The translations under genes were made by a program, and so were the position numbers. The notes beneath the pieces were generated by a model that was not told where the DNA came from, did not search any database, and saw only the letters and a program-made list of their open reading frames with translations. DNA of 64,000 bases from Prevotella sp. (GTDB taxonomy: Bacteria; Bacteroidota; Bacteroidia; Bacteroidales; Bacteroidaceae), in assembly GCA_022773395.1 (NCBI GenBank), contig JALFBL010000024.1, positions 1 through 64,000 of the forward strand, given 5' to 3'. Positions 28,537 to 38,715 of the stretch are shown here, piece by piece; the stretch's first letter is position 1; every line of letters starts with the position of its first letter.

Positions 28537-29619
28537 TTAGTGGTTGCCTTTTCTTTTTTGCAACAATTCTCTTCTGTTCATGGCCAACTTTATTTGTTTC
28601 ACCACCAACTCGGGCGGGATGTTCTTCAGGCAGGCCAAGTCGCCACGCAGACAAGGTTTGTTTCCGAAAATGCTGCAAGGGCGGCAGGAAAGTTCCAGCT
28701 GTATGGCATCATCCTTGCTCTGACCCCATCCCATGAATCCGGCAAAAGGATGCGTAGCTCCCCAAATGCTTACTACAGGAATGCCTGTAAGCGATGCCAG
28801 ATGCATGTTTCCGCTGTCCATGGAGAGCATCGCGTCGAGATGGCTCATCAGTATCAGTTCTTCTTTGATACCCCCCAACAGCTGCGAGGCATTGCAACTG
28901 TCGCTGTATTTCTCCGCCCATCCGGTGAATGTTTCCAATTCTTTCTTTCCTCCACCGAAAAAGAACAGCCTGCATTGCGGGTACTGCTGTTTGATTTGCC
29001 GTAGCACTTCTTCCATCAGTCTGCGGGGGTATATCTTTCTCTCATGTGCCGCAAACGGAGCAATGCCAATCCATTTCTCACCTTCCTTTTTTTCCCCGAT
29101 GGCTTGGGGCAACAGCGACAGGTCTCCGCCCGATGCGGGAAATATGGAATGAAAATCGAGCGTGACAGGATAGCCCAGTTTTGCAAACACTTCCGCATAA
29201 TTCTGAAAAGCGGTGGGTTGTTGCACCAGAACCTTTCGGCCGGCCCTTACCAAAGCGCGCCGCCCGGAACGGTGCTTGTCAATATGGGCCACCTTATATC
29301 TGCCCAAGTTGAACCTCACCCGCAGATACTCCGACCGGAGAACGTTGTGCAAGTCGGCAATGGCGGTGAAATTCTTTGCCGCCAATCTCCTGTACAACGC
29401 GTTGAGCCCCTTGATGCCTTGATATTCGTTTTTTACGTCCGCCCCCATGAATCCTACGTTGGGGCCAAGATCTTCAAACAGCGGTCTGGCAAATTCTCTG
29501 CTAAGCACTGTGATGCGCAAATCTGGATAATGCCTTGTGAGCGAATATACAACGGGCACGGTCATAGCGATGTCGCCCAAAGCCGAGAATCGTATAATCA
29601 GGATGTGTTCGGTCCGCAT
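28537..29619 (-). CDS. Glycosyltransferase family 9 (ADP-heptose:LPS heptosyltransferase-like)
   Basis: [54 protein letters not shown]. Confidence 0.92.
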   Translation of the reverse strand: MRTEHILIIRFSALGDIAMTVPVVYSLTRHYPDLRITVLSREFARPLFEDLGPNVGFMGADVKNEYQGIKGLNALYRRLAAKNFTAIADLHNVLRSEYLRVRFNLGRYKVAHIDKHRSGRRALVRAGRKVLVQQPTAFQNYAEVFAKLGYPVTLDFHSIFPASGGDLSLLPQAIGEKKEGEKWIGIAPFAAHERKIYPRRLMEEVLRQIKQQYPQCRLFFFGGGKKELETFTGWAEKYSDSCNASQLLGGIKEELILMSHLDAMLSMDSGNMHLASLTGIPVVSIWGATHPFAGFMGWGQSKDDAIQLELSCRPCSIFGNKPCLRGDLACLKNIPPELVVKQIKLAMNRRELLQKRKGNH

Positions 29620-29674
29620 TCCGTTTGTCGTGGCTGTATGATGGTCTCTGTCCGTTCTATGGAACGGCGCGGTT

Positions 29675-30283
29675 CTATCTCTTATTGGCGTAGAGCACGG
29701 GGTTCGTGGCTGGGTCGTTATACATCTTCATCTGTCGGTACACCTTCATGTAGATACGCCCTGCCCCGATGTCTTCCAACAGCTGGTCGATGGCTGTTCC
29801 CAAATCTTCCTGCTGTTCAAGCAGGATGCTCAGCTTCGACTGGCACTTCTGCCTGTGCTCATCAGAGGCATCGGCTCTTTCCGCCTGCTCCTTCATGTGG
29901 TAAATCTTCAGGGCAAGGATGGAAAGGCGGTCAACTGCCCAAGCCGGACTTTCGGTGTTGATGCGGGCATTGGACAGAACATTCACGTCGGAATATTGCT
30001 GGCGGAAATAACTGTCTATTTGCTCCACCAAGTCAGTGCGGTCTTGGTTGCTGCGATCGATGCGGCGTTTAATCTGTAGTGCCTCCATCGGATGGATATG
30101 CGGGTCGCGGATAATGTCTTCCAGATGCCATTGAACGGTATCTATCCAGCATTTCAAATACAATCTGTTCTCTACCGACTCGCGGTCGTAGGGATTGTTG
30201 ATGGGGGTGTCCACATCATCTTTTGCGTGATAGTCTCTTATTGCCTGATTGAAAATCTTGTTGCAATTTTCTGTGAACGACAT
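29675..30283 (-). CDS. DUF4254 domain-containing protein
   Basis: CNKIFNQAIRDYHAKDDV, LYLKCWIDTVQWHLEDIIRDP, RINTESPAWAVDRLSILALKIYHM. Start set at MSFTENCNKIF. Confidence 0.82.
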   Translation of the reverse strand: MSFTENCNKIFNQAIRDYHAKDDVDTPINNPYDRESVENRLYLKCWIDTVQWHLEDIIRDPHIHPMEALQIKRRIDRSNQDRTDLVEQIDSYFRQQYSDVNVLSNARINTESPAWAVDRLSILALKIYHMKEQAERADASDEHRQKCQSKLSILLEQQEDLGTAIDQLLEDIGAGRIYMKVYRQMKMYNDPATNPVLYANKR

Positions 30284-30402
30284 GTTTCTTATTATTTTGT
30301 TTGCGCAAATGTATATATTTATTTTGAATTGGCAAACATTTCGTACAATAATTGTTGTTTTGTGATGTTTTATCAGCAAACAAAAGGAACAAATAAAAAG
30401 AC

Positions 30403-31452
30403 ATGGGAAAAAAGATGAAAATCGTCATGGACGACAAGATACCTTATATCCTTGACACGCTGAAGAACATTGCCGATGAAATCGTGTGTATGCCAGGCAA
30501 GGAAATGACGGCAGCCGACGTGCATGACGCGGACGCCATTATTATACGTACGCGCACGCGATGCGACAAGCGTTTGCTGCAAGGCAGCAAAGTGAGGTTC
30601 GTGGCAACGGCAACCATTGGCTTTGACCATTTAGACACCGAGTTTTTAGGCAAAGCAGGCATCCGGTGGATGAACTGCCCGGGATGCAACAGCGGCTCAG
30701 TGGCTCAATACATTCGGTCCACCCTCATCTTGCTGCACCGCGAAAAGGGCATGACGCCCAACGGCCACACCGTGGGAATCGTAGGCTGCGGACATGTAGG
30801 CTCAAAGGTGAAAGTTGTGGCCGAAGAAATGGGCTATCGTGTGCTGGTATGCGACCCTCCCTTGCAGGAGAACGGAGCACCAGGCCGTTTTGTCGACATG
30901 GAGACCATCGCCCGCCAATGCGACATCATCACTTTCCACGTACCTCTCACATCTACCGGCAAATACGCCACGCACCATCTTGCCGGCACCAGCTTTCTCG
31001 GTAGCCTTGCCAAACGCCCCGCCATCATCAATTCCAGTCGTGGCGGAGTAGTGGACAACGATGCCCTGTTGCTGGCCATGAAAGAAGGGAAAGTGGCAGA
31101 GGCAGTCATCGACACATGGGAAAACGAACCCGACATCAACCTCGAACTGATGCACCGTGCTTTCATAGCCACGCCCCACATTGCCGGCTACAGTGCCGAC
31201 GGAAAGGTGAATGCCGACAATATGGTAATTGCAGGTTTATGCAATTTCTTCGGCATAACGAATAAATATCACATAGACCCACCCGCATCTCCATTGAAAA
31301 CAGAATGGCGGAAAGACGAGAAAGTGGACGACGATGAATATCTGAAATGCTATAATCCATTGTCTGATAGCGAAAAACTGAAATCCAATCCCTTAAAATT
31401 TGAAGAATTAAGAGGAAACTATCCCTTGAGAAGAGAACTGACCATCAAGTAA
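30403..31452 (+). CDS. pdxB: 4-phosphoerythronate dehydrogenase-like D-2-hydroxyacid dehydrogenase
   Basis: MKIVMDDKIPYI, RTRTRCDKRLL, FVATATIGFDHLDTEFL, CNSGSVAQYI, VGIVGCGHVGSKV, TPHIAGYSADGK. Confidence 0.9.
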   Translation: MGKKMKIVMDDKIPYILDTLKNIADEIVCMPGKEMTAADVHDADAIIIRTRTRCDKRLLQGSKVRFVATATIGFDHLDTEFLGKAGIRWMNCPGCNSGSVAQYIRSTLILLHREKGMTPNGHTVGIVGCGHVGSKVKVVAEEMGYRVLVCDPPLQENGAPGRFVDMETIARQCDIITFHVPLTSTGKYATHHLAGTSFLGSLAKRPAIINSSRGGVVDNDALLLAMKEGKVAEAVIDTWENEPDINLELMHRAFIATPHIAGYSADGKVNADNMVIAGLCNFFGITNKYHIDPPASPLKTEWRKDEKVDDDEYLKCYNPLSDSEKLKSNPLKFEELRGNYPLRRELTIK

Positions 31453-31463
31453 TCACACAAAAC

Positions 31464-31492
31464 ATTGCACAAAACAGGGTAGTTTGTGCAAT
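31464..31492 (+). terminator. Hairpin downstream of pdxB
   Basis: ATTGCACAAA-N9-TTTGTGCAAT perfect 10-bp stem just after the stop codon; no immediate T-run. Confidence 0.5.
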
Positions 31493-31600
31493 AAAAAGTG
31501 CTTTTTTGATGAAAATATTTGCGTACATGAATAAAAATGTGTTCCTTTGCATCCGAAAAATAAAAAAGGAAGAATTATTAACAATTTAAATTAAAAAATT

Positions 31601-31837
31601 ATGTCAGAAATTGAATCAAAAGTAAAAGCTATTATCGTTGACAAATTGGGTGTTGATGAGGCAGAAGTTAAGCCAGAAGCAAGCTTTACAAACGATCTGG
31701 GCGCAGATTCTTTGGACACAGTAGAACTCATCATGGAGTTTGAAAAAGAATTCAACATCTCAATCCCTGACGACAAGGCTGAGACAATCGGCACGGTAGG
31801 TGATGCAATTGCCTATATTGAGGAAAACGCAAAATAA
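31601..31837 (+). CDS. acpP: Acyl carrier protein
   Basis: 78 aa; [21 protein letters not shown] phosphopantetheine attachment site. Confidence 0.97.
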   Translation: MSEIESKVKAIIVDKLGVDEAEVKPEASFTNDLGADSLDTVELIMEFEKEFNISIPDDKAETIGTVGDAIAYIEENAK

Positions 31838-31855
31838 TCATTCCTTACATATATA

Positions 31856-33118
31856 ATGGAGTTAAAAAGAGTAGTTGTAACAGGACTCGGCGCAGTAACC
31901 CCCATCGGTAACACTCCGGAAGAAACATGGAAAAACCTTCTGGCAGGCGTAAGCGGTGCAGCTCCTATTACACGGTTCGACAGTTCTTTGTGCAAGACCC
32001 ACTTTGCCTGTGAGGTGAAAGACCTTGATGTCAACGCCTACATCGACCGCAAGGAAGCACGCAGGCTCGACCATTATACCCAGCTGGCACTGATCAGTGC
32101 CATGCAGGGAGTGACTGACAGTGGGATGGACTTGGAGAAAGTTGACAAAAACCGCATAGGCGTCATTTATGGTGTCGGCATCGGAGGCATCCGCACTTTC
32201 GAGGAGGAGGTAATGGCTTATGCCAAGGACGAAGAAAAGGGACCGCGTTTCAGTCCGTTCTTCATTCCCAAAATGATTTCCGACATCGCCGCCGGCCATA
32301 TTTCCATCCATTACGGATTTCATGGCCCCAACTATACAACGACCAGTGCCTGTGCATCATCAAGCAATGCCATAGCCGATGCTTTCAACCTGATTCGTTT
32401 AGGAAAGGCAGACGTTATCGTGAGCGGAGGTGCAGAGAGTGCCATCTGCATGTGTGGAGTGGGCGGCTTCAATGCGATGAAGGCCTTATCCACACGCAAT
32501 GACGACCCACAGCACGCGTCACGCCCATTCAGCGCCAGTCGCGACGGATTCGTGATGGCAGAGGGTGCGGGATGCCTGGTTCTCGAAGAATTGGAGCATG
32601 CCAAGGCTCGCGGGGCCAGAATCTATGCCGAAATGGTGGGCGAGGGAATGAGCGGCGATGCACACCATATCACAGCCAGCCATCCCGAAGGATTAGGCGC
32701 AAAGCTTGTGATGGAGGCTGCTCTGAAAGATGCCCAGCTGAAACCGGAGGATATCGACTACATCAACGTGCACGGCACATCTACCAATGTGGGCGACATC
32801 TCGGAAATGAAAGCCATCAAAGACGTGTTCGGAGAGAATGCTTTCAAGCTGAACATCAGTTCTACCAAATCAATGACCGGCCATCTTTTGGGCGCAGCCG
32901 GCGCCGTTGAGGCAATGGCCAGCGTACTCGCTGTGCAGAACGACATCGTTCCGCCAACGATCAACCACGACGAGAACGACAAGGACGAAGAGATTGACTA
33001 CAATCTGAACTTCACCTTCAACAAAGCCCAGAAGCGCACCGTGCGTGCAGCCATGAGCAATACGTTTGGTTTTGGTGGTCACAATGCGTGTGTAATCTTC
33101 AAGAAATATGCAGATTAA
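31856..33118 (+). CDS. fabF: Beta-ketoacyl-ACP synthase II
   Basis: VVVTGLGAVTPIGNTPEETW, TTSACASSSNAIADAF (catalytic Cys), NVHGTSTNVGD, KSMTGHLLGAAGAVEAM, NTFGFGGHNAC. Confidence 0.97.
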   Translation: MELKRVVVTGLGAVTPIGNTPEETWKNLLAGVSGAAPITRFDSSLCKTHFACEVKDLDVNAYIDRKEARRLDHYTQLALISAMQGVTDSGMDLEKVDKNRIGVIYGVGIGGIRTFEEEVMAYAKDEEKGPRFSPFFIPKMISDIAAGHISIHYGFHGPNYTTTSACASSSNAIADAFNLIRLGKADVIVSGGAESAICMCGVGGFNAMKALSTRNDDPQHASRPFSASRDGFVMAEGAGCLVLEELEHAKARGARIYAEMVGEGMSGDAHHITASHPEGLGAKLVMEAALKDAQLKPEDIDYINVHGTSTNVGDISEMKAIKDVFGENAFKLNISSTKSMTGHLLGAAGAVEAMASVLAVQNDIVPPTINHDENDKDEEIDYNLNFTFNKAQKRTVRAAMSNTFGFGGHNACVIFKKYAD

Positions 33119-33131
33119 CAATTTATTCGAT

Positions 33132-34139
33132 ATGATAAAGCTCCCTCTCCGCAAAGAGAAGGAGCTTTATTTGTCTCTATACAAAATCATCGGATTCTAT
33201 CCCCGCACCATCTCTTACTACAAACAGGCACTGCTCCACAAAAGCATGGCGCACAAGAACGAAAAGGGTCGCCCCGTAAACAATGAGCGACTGGAATTTC
33301 TGGGTGATGCCGTGCTCGACGCTGTTGTGGGCGACATCGTTTACCGCCATTTTGAAGGAAAACGCGAAGGATTCCTGACCAATACCCGAAGCAAGATTGT
33401 GCAGCGCGAAACGCTGAACCGGCTTGCACAGGAAATGGGACTCATCAACCTGATAAAATCCAACGGACACGTTTCTTCCCACAACAGCTATATGGGAGGA
33501 AATGCGTTCGAGGCTCTGGTGGGTGCCATTTACCTGGACCGTGGCTATACGGCCTGCATGCGGTTTATGGAAAAGAGAGTGCTGCGCGAAATCATCAACC
33601 TGGACAAGGTGGCCTACAAGGAGATGAATTTCAAGAGCAAACTGATAGAGTGGAGCCAGAAAAACCGCGTTGAAATCAATTTCAAGCTGGTTGCACAGGA
33701 GCAGGATAAAAACGGAAGTCCCAAATTCACCTATCAGGTAAAGGTAGAACGGTTGGACGGAGAGTCCGGATCCGGCTACAGCAAGAAAGAGGCCCAGCAG
33801 ATTGCTTCCAAGCTCACGCTCCAGCGGCTTCGCAAAGAGCCTCAGTTCATCGATGCGGTGTTTGCTTCCAAGACAAAGCGCACCAAGATGGAAGAACTGC
33901 CCGTGGAAAGCGTTCCAGACACTGAGCCCAAGAACGATTTCATCATCAGTAGAGAGAAAGAACCTTTTGCCGAGAAAAAGGAAGAGAAACTGGCGCAGGA
34001 ACAGCCTACAGAGAAACCGGAAGCCGTTGCGGCAGACGAGTTCGACTTGTCCGACATTTCCGCCACACCAGCCGAATTGTCGCGCGAGGAAATCATAGCC
34101 GCCGCCGAGTCGGAAGCCTTCCTGGAAGAGAAATCATAG
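33132..34139 (+). CDS. rnc: Ribonuclease III with long acidic C-terminal extension
   Basis: NERLEFLGDAVLDAVVGD signature, NAFEALVGAIYLDRGY, dsRBD SKLIEWSQKNR...GSGYSKKEAQQIASK. Start could be 33108 (overlapping fabF) or 33132. Confidence 0.95.
   Translation: MIKLPLRKEKELYLSLYKIIGFYPRTISYYKQALLHKSMAHKNEKGRPVNNERLEFLGDAVLDAVVGDIVYRHFEGKREGFLTNTRSKIVQRETLNRLAQEMGLINLIKSNGHVSSHNSYMGGNAFEALVGAIYLDRGYTACMRFMEKRVLREIINLDKVAYKEMNFKSKLIEWSQKNRVEINFKLVAQEQDKNGSPKFTYQVKVERLDGESGSGYSKKEAQQIASKLTLQRLRKEPQFIDAVFASKTKRTKMEELPVESVPDTEPKNDFIISREKEPFAEKKEEKLAQEQPTEKPEAVAADEFDLSDISATPAELSREEIIAAAESEAFLEEKS
33135..33170 (+). promoter_or_regulatory. Hairpin at the 5' end of rnc (terminator-like or autoregulatory)
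   Basis: ATAAAGCTCC/GGAGCTTTAT perfect 10-bp stem plus inner CTCT/AGAG, loop CCGCAA, immediately after the ATG at 33132. Confidence 0.6.
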
Positions 34140-34186
34140 AACGGCAGCACCTGCCGCAAAAAAGGGCGTACTTTATACAAAGGAAG

Positions 34187-34248
34187 GAATGTTCGCCGTG
34201 AACTTCATGCCATTTGCGCATTGTGCTTCACGGCGAATATTCTTTTTT
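34187..34248 (+). terminator. Intrinsic terminator of rnc
   Basis: TTCGCCGTGAA...TTCACGGCGAA 11-bp stem with flanking GAAT/ATTC, then TTTTTT. Confidence 0.8.
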
Positions 34249-34944
34249 CCCCTCTCCCTTCATTCTTATGAATTATTTTGACAAATCCCTCCAAATATTG
34301 TTTCCCAAAGAGAAAGAGAATCTGCATTTTTCCAGGATTTTGCCAAGCATGCCGCAAGAAACCGACCTCTGCCCAACACACATTTTTTGCGGCCTTTTGG
34401 AAAAAACGGCGATTTTCCGCCAACGGAACATCCCTTGCGCGCAAACGCATCATCCCCCGCATTGCAACGGACCATCCGTCACATTCCGATGCATCATCCC
34501 TTTTCCTGCAACCCGTCATCCGTTGTGCCTCATGGGAGAAAAGGATGAAAAACAGGCGAAAAACCACCCGAAGTGAAAGCACTGCCAAAAGACACCCGTT
34601 TTTTCACAACAACAACAGGTTTTCTATCCCCGGAACAGGGGCAAGGAATCATCCGTTGCACCGCTTTTCCTGACCGGAAAGACTGCAGGAGGCAGCATGT
34701 TTTTCACAAACACATGACAGTCAGCAGGTTATAAAGCAACCCATCTCTCTCTTATTTCCCTGCACCTGCGCCTAATGTTGCATTTTCGGGCGAATAAATG
34801 GCGAAAAGTTTTGACAAACGCCAACGACAGGCAGCACAACATGGCAGGAATTGACGGCAGAGAAAGTAGCGTTCGGAAAAAACACTTGGGACAACGTTGA
34901 TAAATGATTTATTTTTAGTAACTTCGCAGCCAAAACTTGATAGG

Positions 34945-36279
34945 ATGAAGAAACTTTTTATAGAGACTTACGGCTGTCAGATGAATGTTGCCGACTCGGA
35001 AGTAGTGGCATCGGTGATGAAGATGGCGGGCTACGAGGTTTGCGAAGACATCAAGGACGCCGATGCCGTTTTTCTCAACACCTGTTCGGTAAGGGATAAT
35101 GCAGAACAGAAAATTTATCATCGGCTGGACACGCTGCACGCCGAGCAGAAGCGCGGGCGAAACCTGATATTGGGCGTATTGGGCTGTATGGCTGAACGCG
35201 TGAAGGACGACCTCATCGAGAACCATCATGCACAGCTGGTGGCCGGCCCCGACTCGTATCTGAATCTTCCGGACATGATGGCCCAGGCAGAGGCAGGCCA
35301 CAAGGCGATAGACATAGAGCTGTCGAAAACCGAAACCTATCGCGACGTGGTGCCGCAGCGCATTGCCCTGAGCAAGATAGGCGGCTTTGTCAGCATCATG
35401 CGCGGCTGCAACAACTTCTGCCACTACTGCATCGTTCCCTACACCCGCGGACGGGAACGCTCGCGCGACTTGGAGAGCATTCTGCAAGAAGTGCGCGACC
35501 TGCAGGAGCGTGGCTATCGGGAAGTGACGCTGCTGGGGCAGAACGTCAACTCCTACCGTTTTGTACCTGCCGGCGCATCGGAAACGGGCGAAGAGGTGGT
35601 GGATTTCCCCAAGTTGCTGCACCGCGTGGCGGCAACCGTGCCCGACATGCGCGTGCGTTTCACCACTTCGCACCCCAAGGACATGAGCGACGAGACCCTC
35701 CGCGTGATAGCCGAAATGCCCAACGTGTGCAGGCACATCCACCTGCCGGTGCAGAGCGGAAGCAACAAGATACTGAAACTGATGAACCGCAAATACACCG
35801 TGGAGTGGTATATGGACAGGGTGAGGGCCATCCGCGAGATAGTGCCGGACTGCGGACTATCTACCGACATCTTCGTGGGCTATCACGATGAAACGGACGA
35901 AGACCACAAACTCTCGCTGCAGCTGATGCGCACCGTGGGCTACGACAGCGCGTTTATGTTCAAGTATTCGGAACGTCCCGGAACCTATGCATCGAAACAT
36001 CTGGCCGACAATGTGCCCGAAACCACCAAGATTGAGCGTCTCAACGAAATGATCAAGTTGCAGACCGATCTGTCGGCCGAAGCCAACAGGCGCGACGAGG
36101 GCAAGGAGTTCACCGTACTGGTGGAAGGGCCGAGCAAGCGCAGCAGAGAGCAGTTGTGCGGAAGAACGGAACAGAACAAGATGGTGGTGTTCGACAAAGG
36201 CACGCACCACATCGGCGAATTCGTGAAAGTGCGCATTACGGGCAGCACCAGTGCCACGCTGTTTGGAGAAGCGATATAA
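34945..36279 (+). CDS. miaB: tRNA-2-methylthio-N6-dimethylallyladenosine synthase
   Basis: KKLFIETYGCQMNVADSEVV, MRGCNNFCHYCIVPYTRGRERSR (radical SAM CxxxCxxC), QSGSNKILKLMNRKYT, TRAM-like C-terminus. Confidence 0.96.
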   Translation: MKKLFIETYGCQMNVADSEVVASVMKMAGYEVCEDIKDADAVFLNTCSVRDNAEQKIYHRLDTLHAEQKRGRNLILGVLGCMAERVKDDLIENHHAQLVAGPDSYLNLPDMMAQAEAGHKAIDIELSKTETYRDVVPQRIALSKIGGFVSIMRGCNNFCHYCIVPYTRGRERSRDLESILQEVRDLQERGYREVTLLGQNVNSYRFVPAGASETGEEVVDFPKLLHRVAATVPDMRVRFTTSHPKDMSDETLRVIAEMPNVCRHIHLPVQSGSNKILKLMNRKYTVEWYMDRVRAIREIVPDCGLSTDIFVGYHDETDEDHKLSLQLMRTVGYDSAFMFKYSERPGTYASKHLADNVPETTKIERLNEMIKLQTDLSAEANRRDEGKEFTVLVEGPSKRSREQLCGRTEQNKMVVFDKGTHHIGEFVKVRITGSTSATLFGEAI

Positions 36280-36301
36280 AATTTAATGTATAACAGGATT
36301 T

Positions 36302-36763
36302 ATGAGAAAAAATTTTTTCAGCCTTTTGGTGGCTGTCATGATTTGCAATGCAGGTTTTGCACAGAAAAAACAGAAACCGTCGCTGACAGGCATTTGGCAG
36401 ATGTGTATGATTGTAAACAATGGAGAAGAAAGACTGGTTTCGATGCCCATCTTGAAATTCTTGTCCACCGACAAGCATTTTTACAATCTTATAACGGATA
36501 GGAGCAGCGGTTTCTTCAAAGTGTCTGGAACGGGTACTTACAAGGAAACTTCGGACAGTACCTATGTGGAATATCTTGATTATATGGCATTTGACAAGGA
36601 TTCGGAAGGTCAGGGGAATGTGATGACATACCATTTCTCGGAGGATGGAAACCTGATGTTCGTTTCTTTTACTATGCCTGGAAGCCAATCGAGCGGAAAG
36701 GAAATATGGAGAAGAACCTCATTGTTGCCCGCCATGAGTTCAAAGAATAAAAAGCAATTATAG
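36302..36763 (+). CDS. Small secreted protein, DUF4488-like
   Basis: Signal peptide MRKNFFSLLVAVMICNAGFAQ; LTGIWQMCMIVNNGEERLV...PILKFLSTDKHFYNLI. Confidence 0.65.
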   Translation: MRKNFFSLLVAVMICNAGFAQKKQKPSLTGIWQMCMIVNNGEERLVSMPILKFLSTDKHFYNLITDRSSGFFKVSGTGTYKETSDSTYVEYLDYMAFDKDSEGQGNVMTYHFSEDGNLMFVSFTMPGSQSSGKEIWRRTSLLPAMSSKNKKQL

Positions 36764-36773
36764 AAGAACAGCA

Positions 36774-36806
36774 AGGTTTTCGTCTTCTATTCAAAGACGA
36801 AAACCT
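36774..36806. other. Perfect intergenic hairpin
   Basis: AGGTTTTCGTCTT-N7-AAGACGAAAACCT 13-bp stem; no T-run on the plus strand. Confidence 0.7.
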
Positions 36807-36863
36807 GCTTGGAGAGAAAGTGACGAAAGAGGAAGTGGTAAAAAGGGGAGATAATATAAAGAA

Positions 36864-38714
36864 ATGAAAGAGTTTATACAAGTGTTGAAGCGGTTCGTTC
36901 CGCCTTATAAGAAATATCTGGTATTGTCGGTGGTGTTCAATTTCCTCTCGGCCATACTGAATATATTTTCTTTTGCCACGCTCATCCCCATTTTGCAGAT
37001 ATTGTTCAAGACAGACGGCGGAACGCACGCCACCCGCCTCATGCCTTGGCCTACTGAATCGTTCGCCGATTTCTCCAGCAATATCAAGGATGTGCTGAGC
37101 AACAATGCCGACTATTACATGCAATGGCTCATTGCCGAAACCGGCGCGACCACCACACTGCTGATAATAGGACTCTTTCTGGCACTGATGACTTTCTTGA
37201 AGACCGGGGCTTACTTCCTGTCATCGGCCACCATCATCCCTATCAGAACAGGCGTTGTGCGCGACATCCGCAACCAACTCTACAAGAAAATCACTTCCCT
37301 TTCGCTCGGTTTCTTCTCGGAGGAGCGCAAGGGCGACATCATTGCCCGTATGAGCGGTGACGTGCAGGAGATAGAGAACAGTATCATGTCATCGTTGGAC
37401 ATGCTGTTCAAGAATCCCGTGCTTATCATTTCCTATTTCGTTTGGTTGGTCATCCTTTCGTGGCAACTCACATTTTTCACCATTGTCTTCGTGCCCATCT
37501 TCGGTTGGTTCATGGGATATGTGGGACGAAAACTGAAGGCCAACAGCATCACGGCCCAATCGTTGTGGAGCGACACGATGAGTCAAGTGGAAGAGACATT
37601 GGGCGGACTGCGCATTATCAAGGCATTCTGCGCTGAGGAAAAGATGAACGACCGCTTTGGAAAAATCAACAGCGAATACCGCAACCACATCATGCGCGTG
37701 AACATCCGCCAGCAGATGGCACACCCCATGAGCGAGTTTTTGGGTACGGTGATGATTGTCATCGTGTTGTGGGTGGGCGGCATCCTCGTATTGAACGAGC
37801 AGGCGTTGAGCGGCCCTACGTTCATCTATTATCTGGTGATGCTCTATTCCATCATCAATCCGCTGAAAGAGTTTTCAAAGGCAGGCTACAACATTCCAAA
37901 GGGATTGGCCTCCATGGAGCGTGTCGATAAAATCCTGCTGGCAGAGACAAGCATCAAGGAACCGGAACATCCCAAGCATCTCAACGGTTTCAACCATCAG
38001 ATAGAACTGCGCAGCGTGTCGTTCAAATATGCCGACCAGTGGGTGCTGCGCAACATCAACCTCACAATAGAGAAAGGAAAGACCATTGCCTTGGTGGGGC
38101 AAAGCGGAAGCGGAAAGTCAACGCTCGTGGATTTGATTCCCCGCTATTACGACGTACAGGAGGGCGAGGTGCTGATCGACGGCATCAACGTGAAAGATCT
38201 GGGCGTGCACGATTTGCGCCAGCTTATCGGCAACGTGAACCAAGAAGCGATACTTTTCAACGACACGTTCTTCAACAACATCGCCTTTGGGGTGGATAAT
38301 GCCACGCGCGAAGAGGTGGAACAGGCTGCACGCATCGCCAACGCCCACGAGTTTATCATGGCATCGGAAAACACCTATGACACGAATATCGGCGACCGGG
38401 GGGGGCGGCTTTCAGGAGGACAGCGGCAACGGGTGAGCATAGCACGTGCCATTCTGAAAAACCCACCGATTCTCATTCTGGACGAGGCCACATCGGCACT
38501 CGACACTGAAAGCGAGCGGCTGGTACAGGATGCACTGGAGCAACTGATGAAGACGCGCACCACCATAGCCATCGCCCACCGGCTTTCGACCATCAAGAAT
38601 GCTGACGAGATATGCGTGATTCACGAAGGGCGAATTGTGGAACGAGGCACACACGATGAGTTGCTGACCCAAAACGGATATTACAGGAAGCTGCACGATA
38701 TGCAGCAGGTTTAA
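36864..38714 (+). CDS. ABC transporter, fused TM and ATP-binding domains (MsbA-like)
   Basis: ALVGQSGSGKSTLVDLIPRYYD (Walker A), LSGGQRQRVSIARAILKNPPILILDEATSALD. Confidence 0.94.
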   Translation: MKEFIQVLKRFVPPYKKYLVLSVVFNFLSAILNIFSFATLIPILQILFKTDGGTHATRLMPWPTESFADFSSNIKDVLSNNADYYMQWLIAETGATTTLLIIGLFLALMTFLKTGAYFLSSATIIPIRTGVVRDIRNQLYKKITSLSLGFFSEERKGDIIARMSGDVQEIENSIMSSLDMLFKNPVLIISYFVWLVILSWQLTFFTIVFVPIFGWFMGYVGRKLKANSITAQSLWSDTMSQVEETLGGLRIIKAFCAEEKMNDRFGKINSEYRNHIMRVNIRQQMAHPMSEFLGTVMIVIVLWVGGILVLNEQALSGPTFIYYLVMLYSIINPLKEFSKAGYNIPKGLASMERVDKILLAETSIKEPEHPKHLNGFNHQIELRSVSFKYADQWVLRNINLTIEKGKTIALVGQSGSGKSTLVDLIPRYYDVQEGEVLIDGINVKDLGVHDLRQLIGNVNQEAILFNDTFFNNIAFGVDNATREEVEQAARIANAHEFIMASENTYDTNIGDRGGRLSGGQRQRVSIARAILKNPPILILDEATSALDTESERLVQDALEQLMKTRTTIAIAHRLSTIKNADEICVIHEGRIVERGTHDELLTQNGYYRKLHDMQQV

Positions 38715-38715
38715 A

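Noticed and set aside
34278-34673. 131-aa ORF in the rnc-miaB intergenic region
   Set aside because: Low-complexity, Arg/Ser/Phe-rich translation without recognisable motifs; treated as non-coding.
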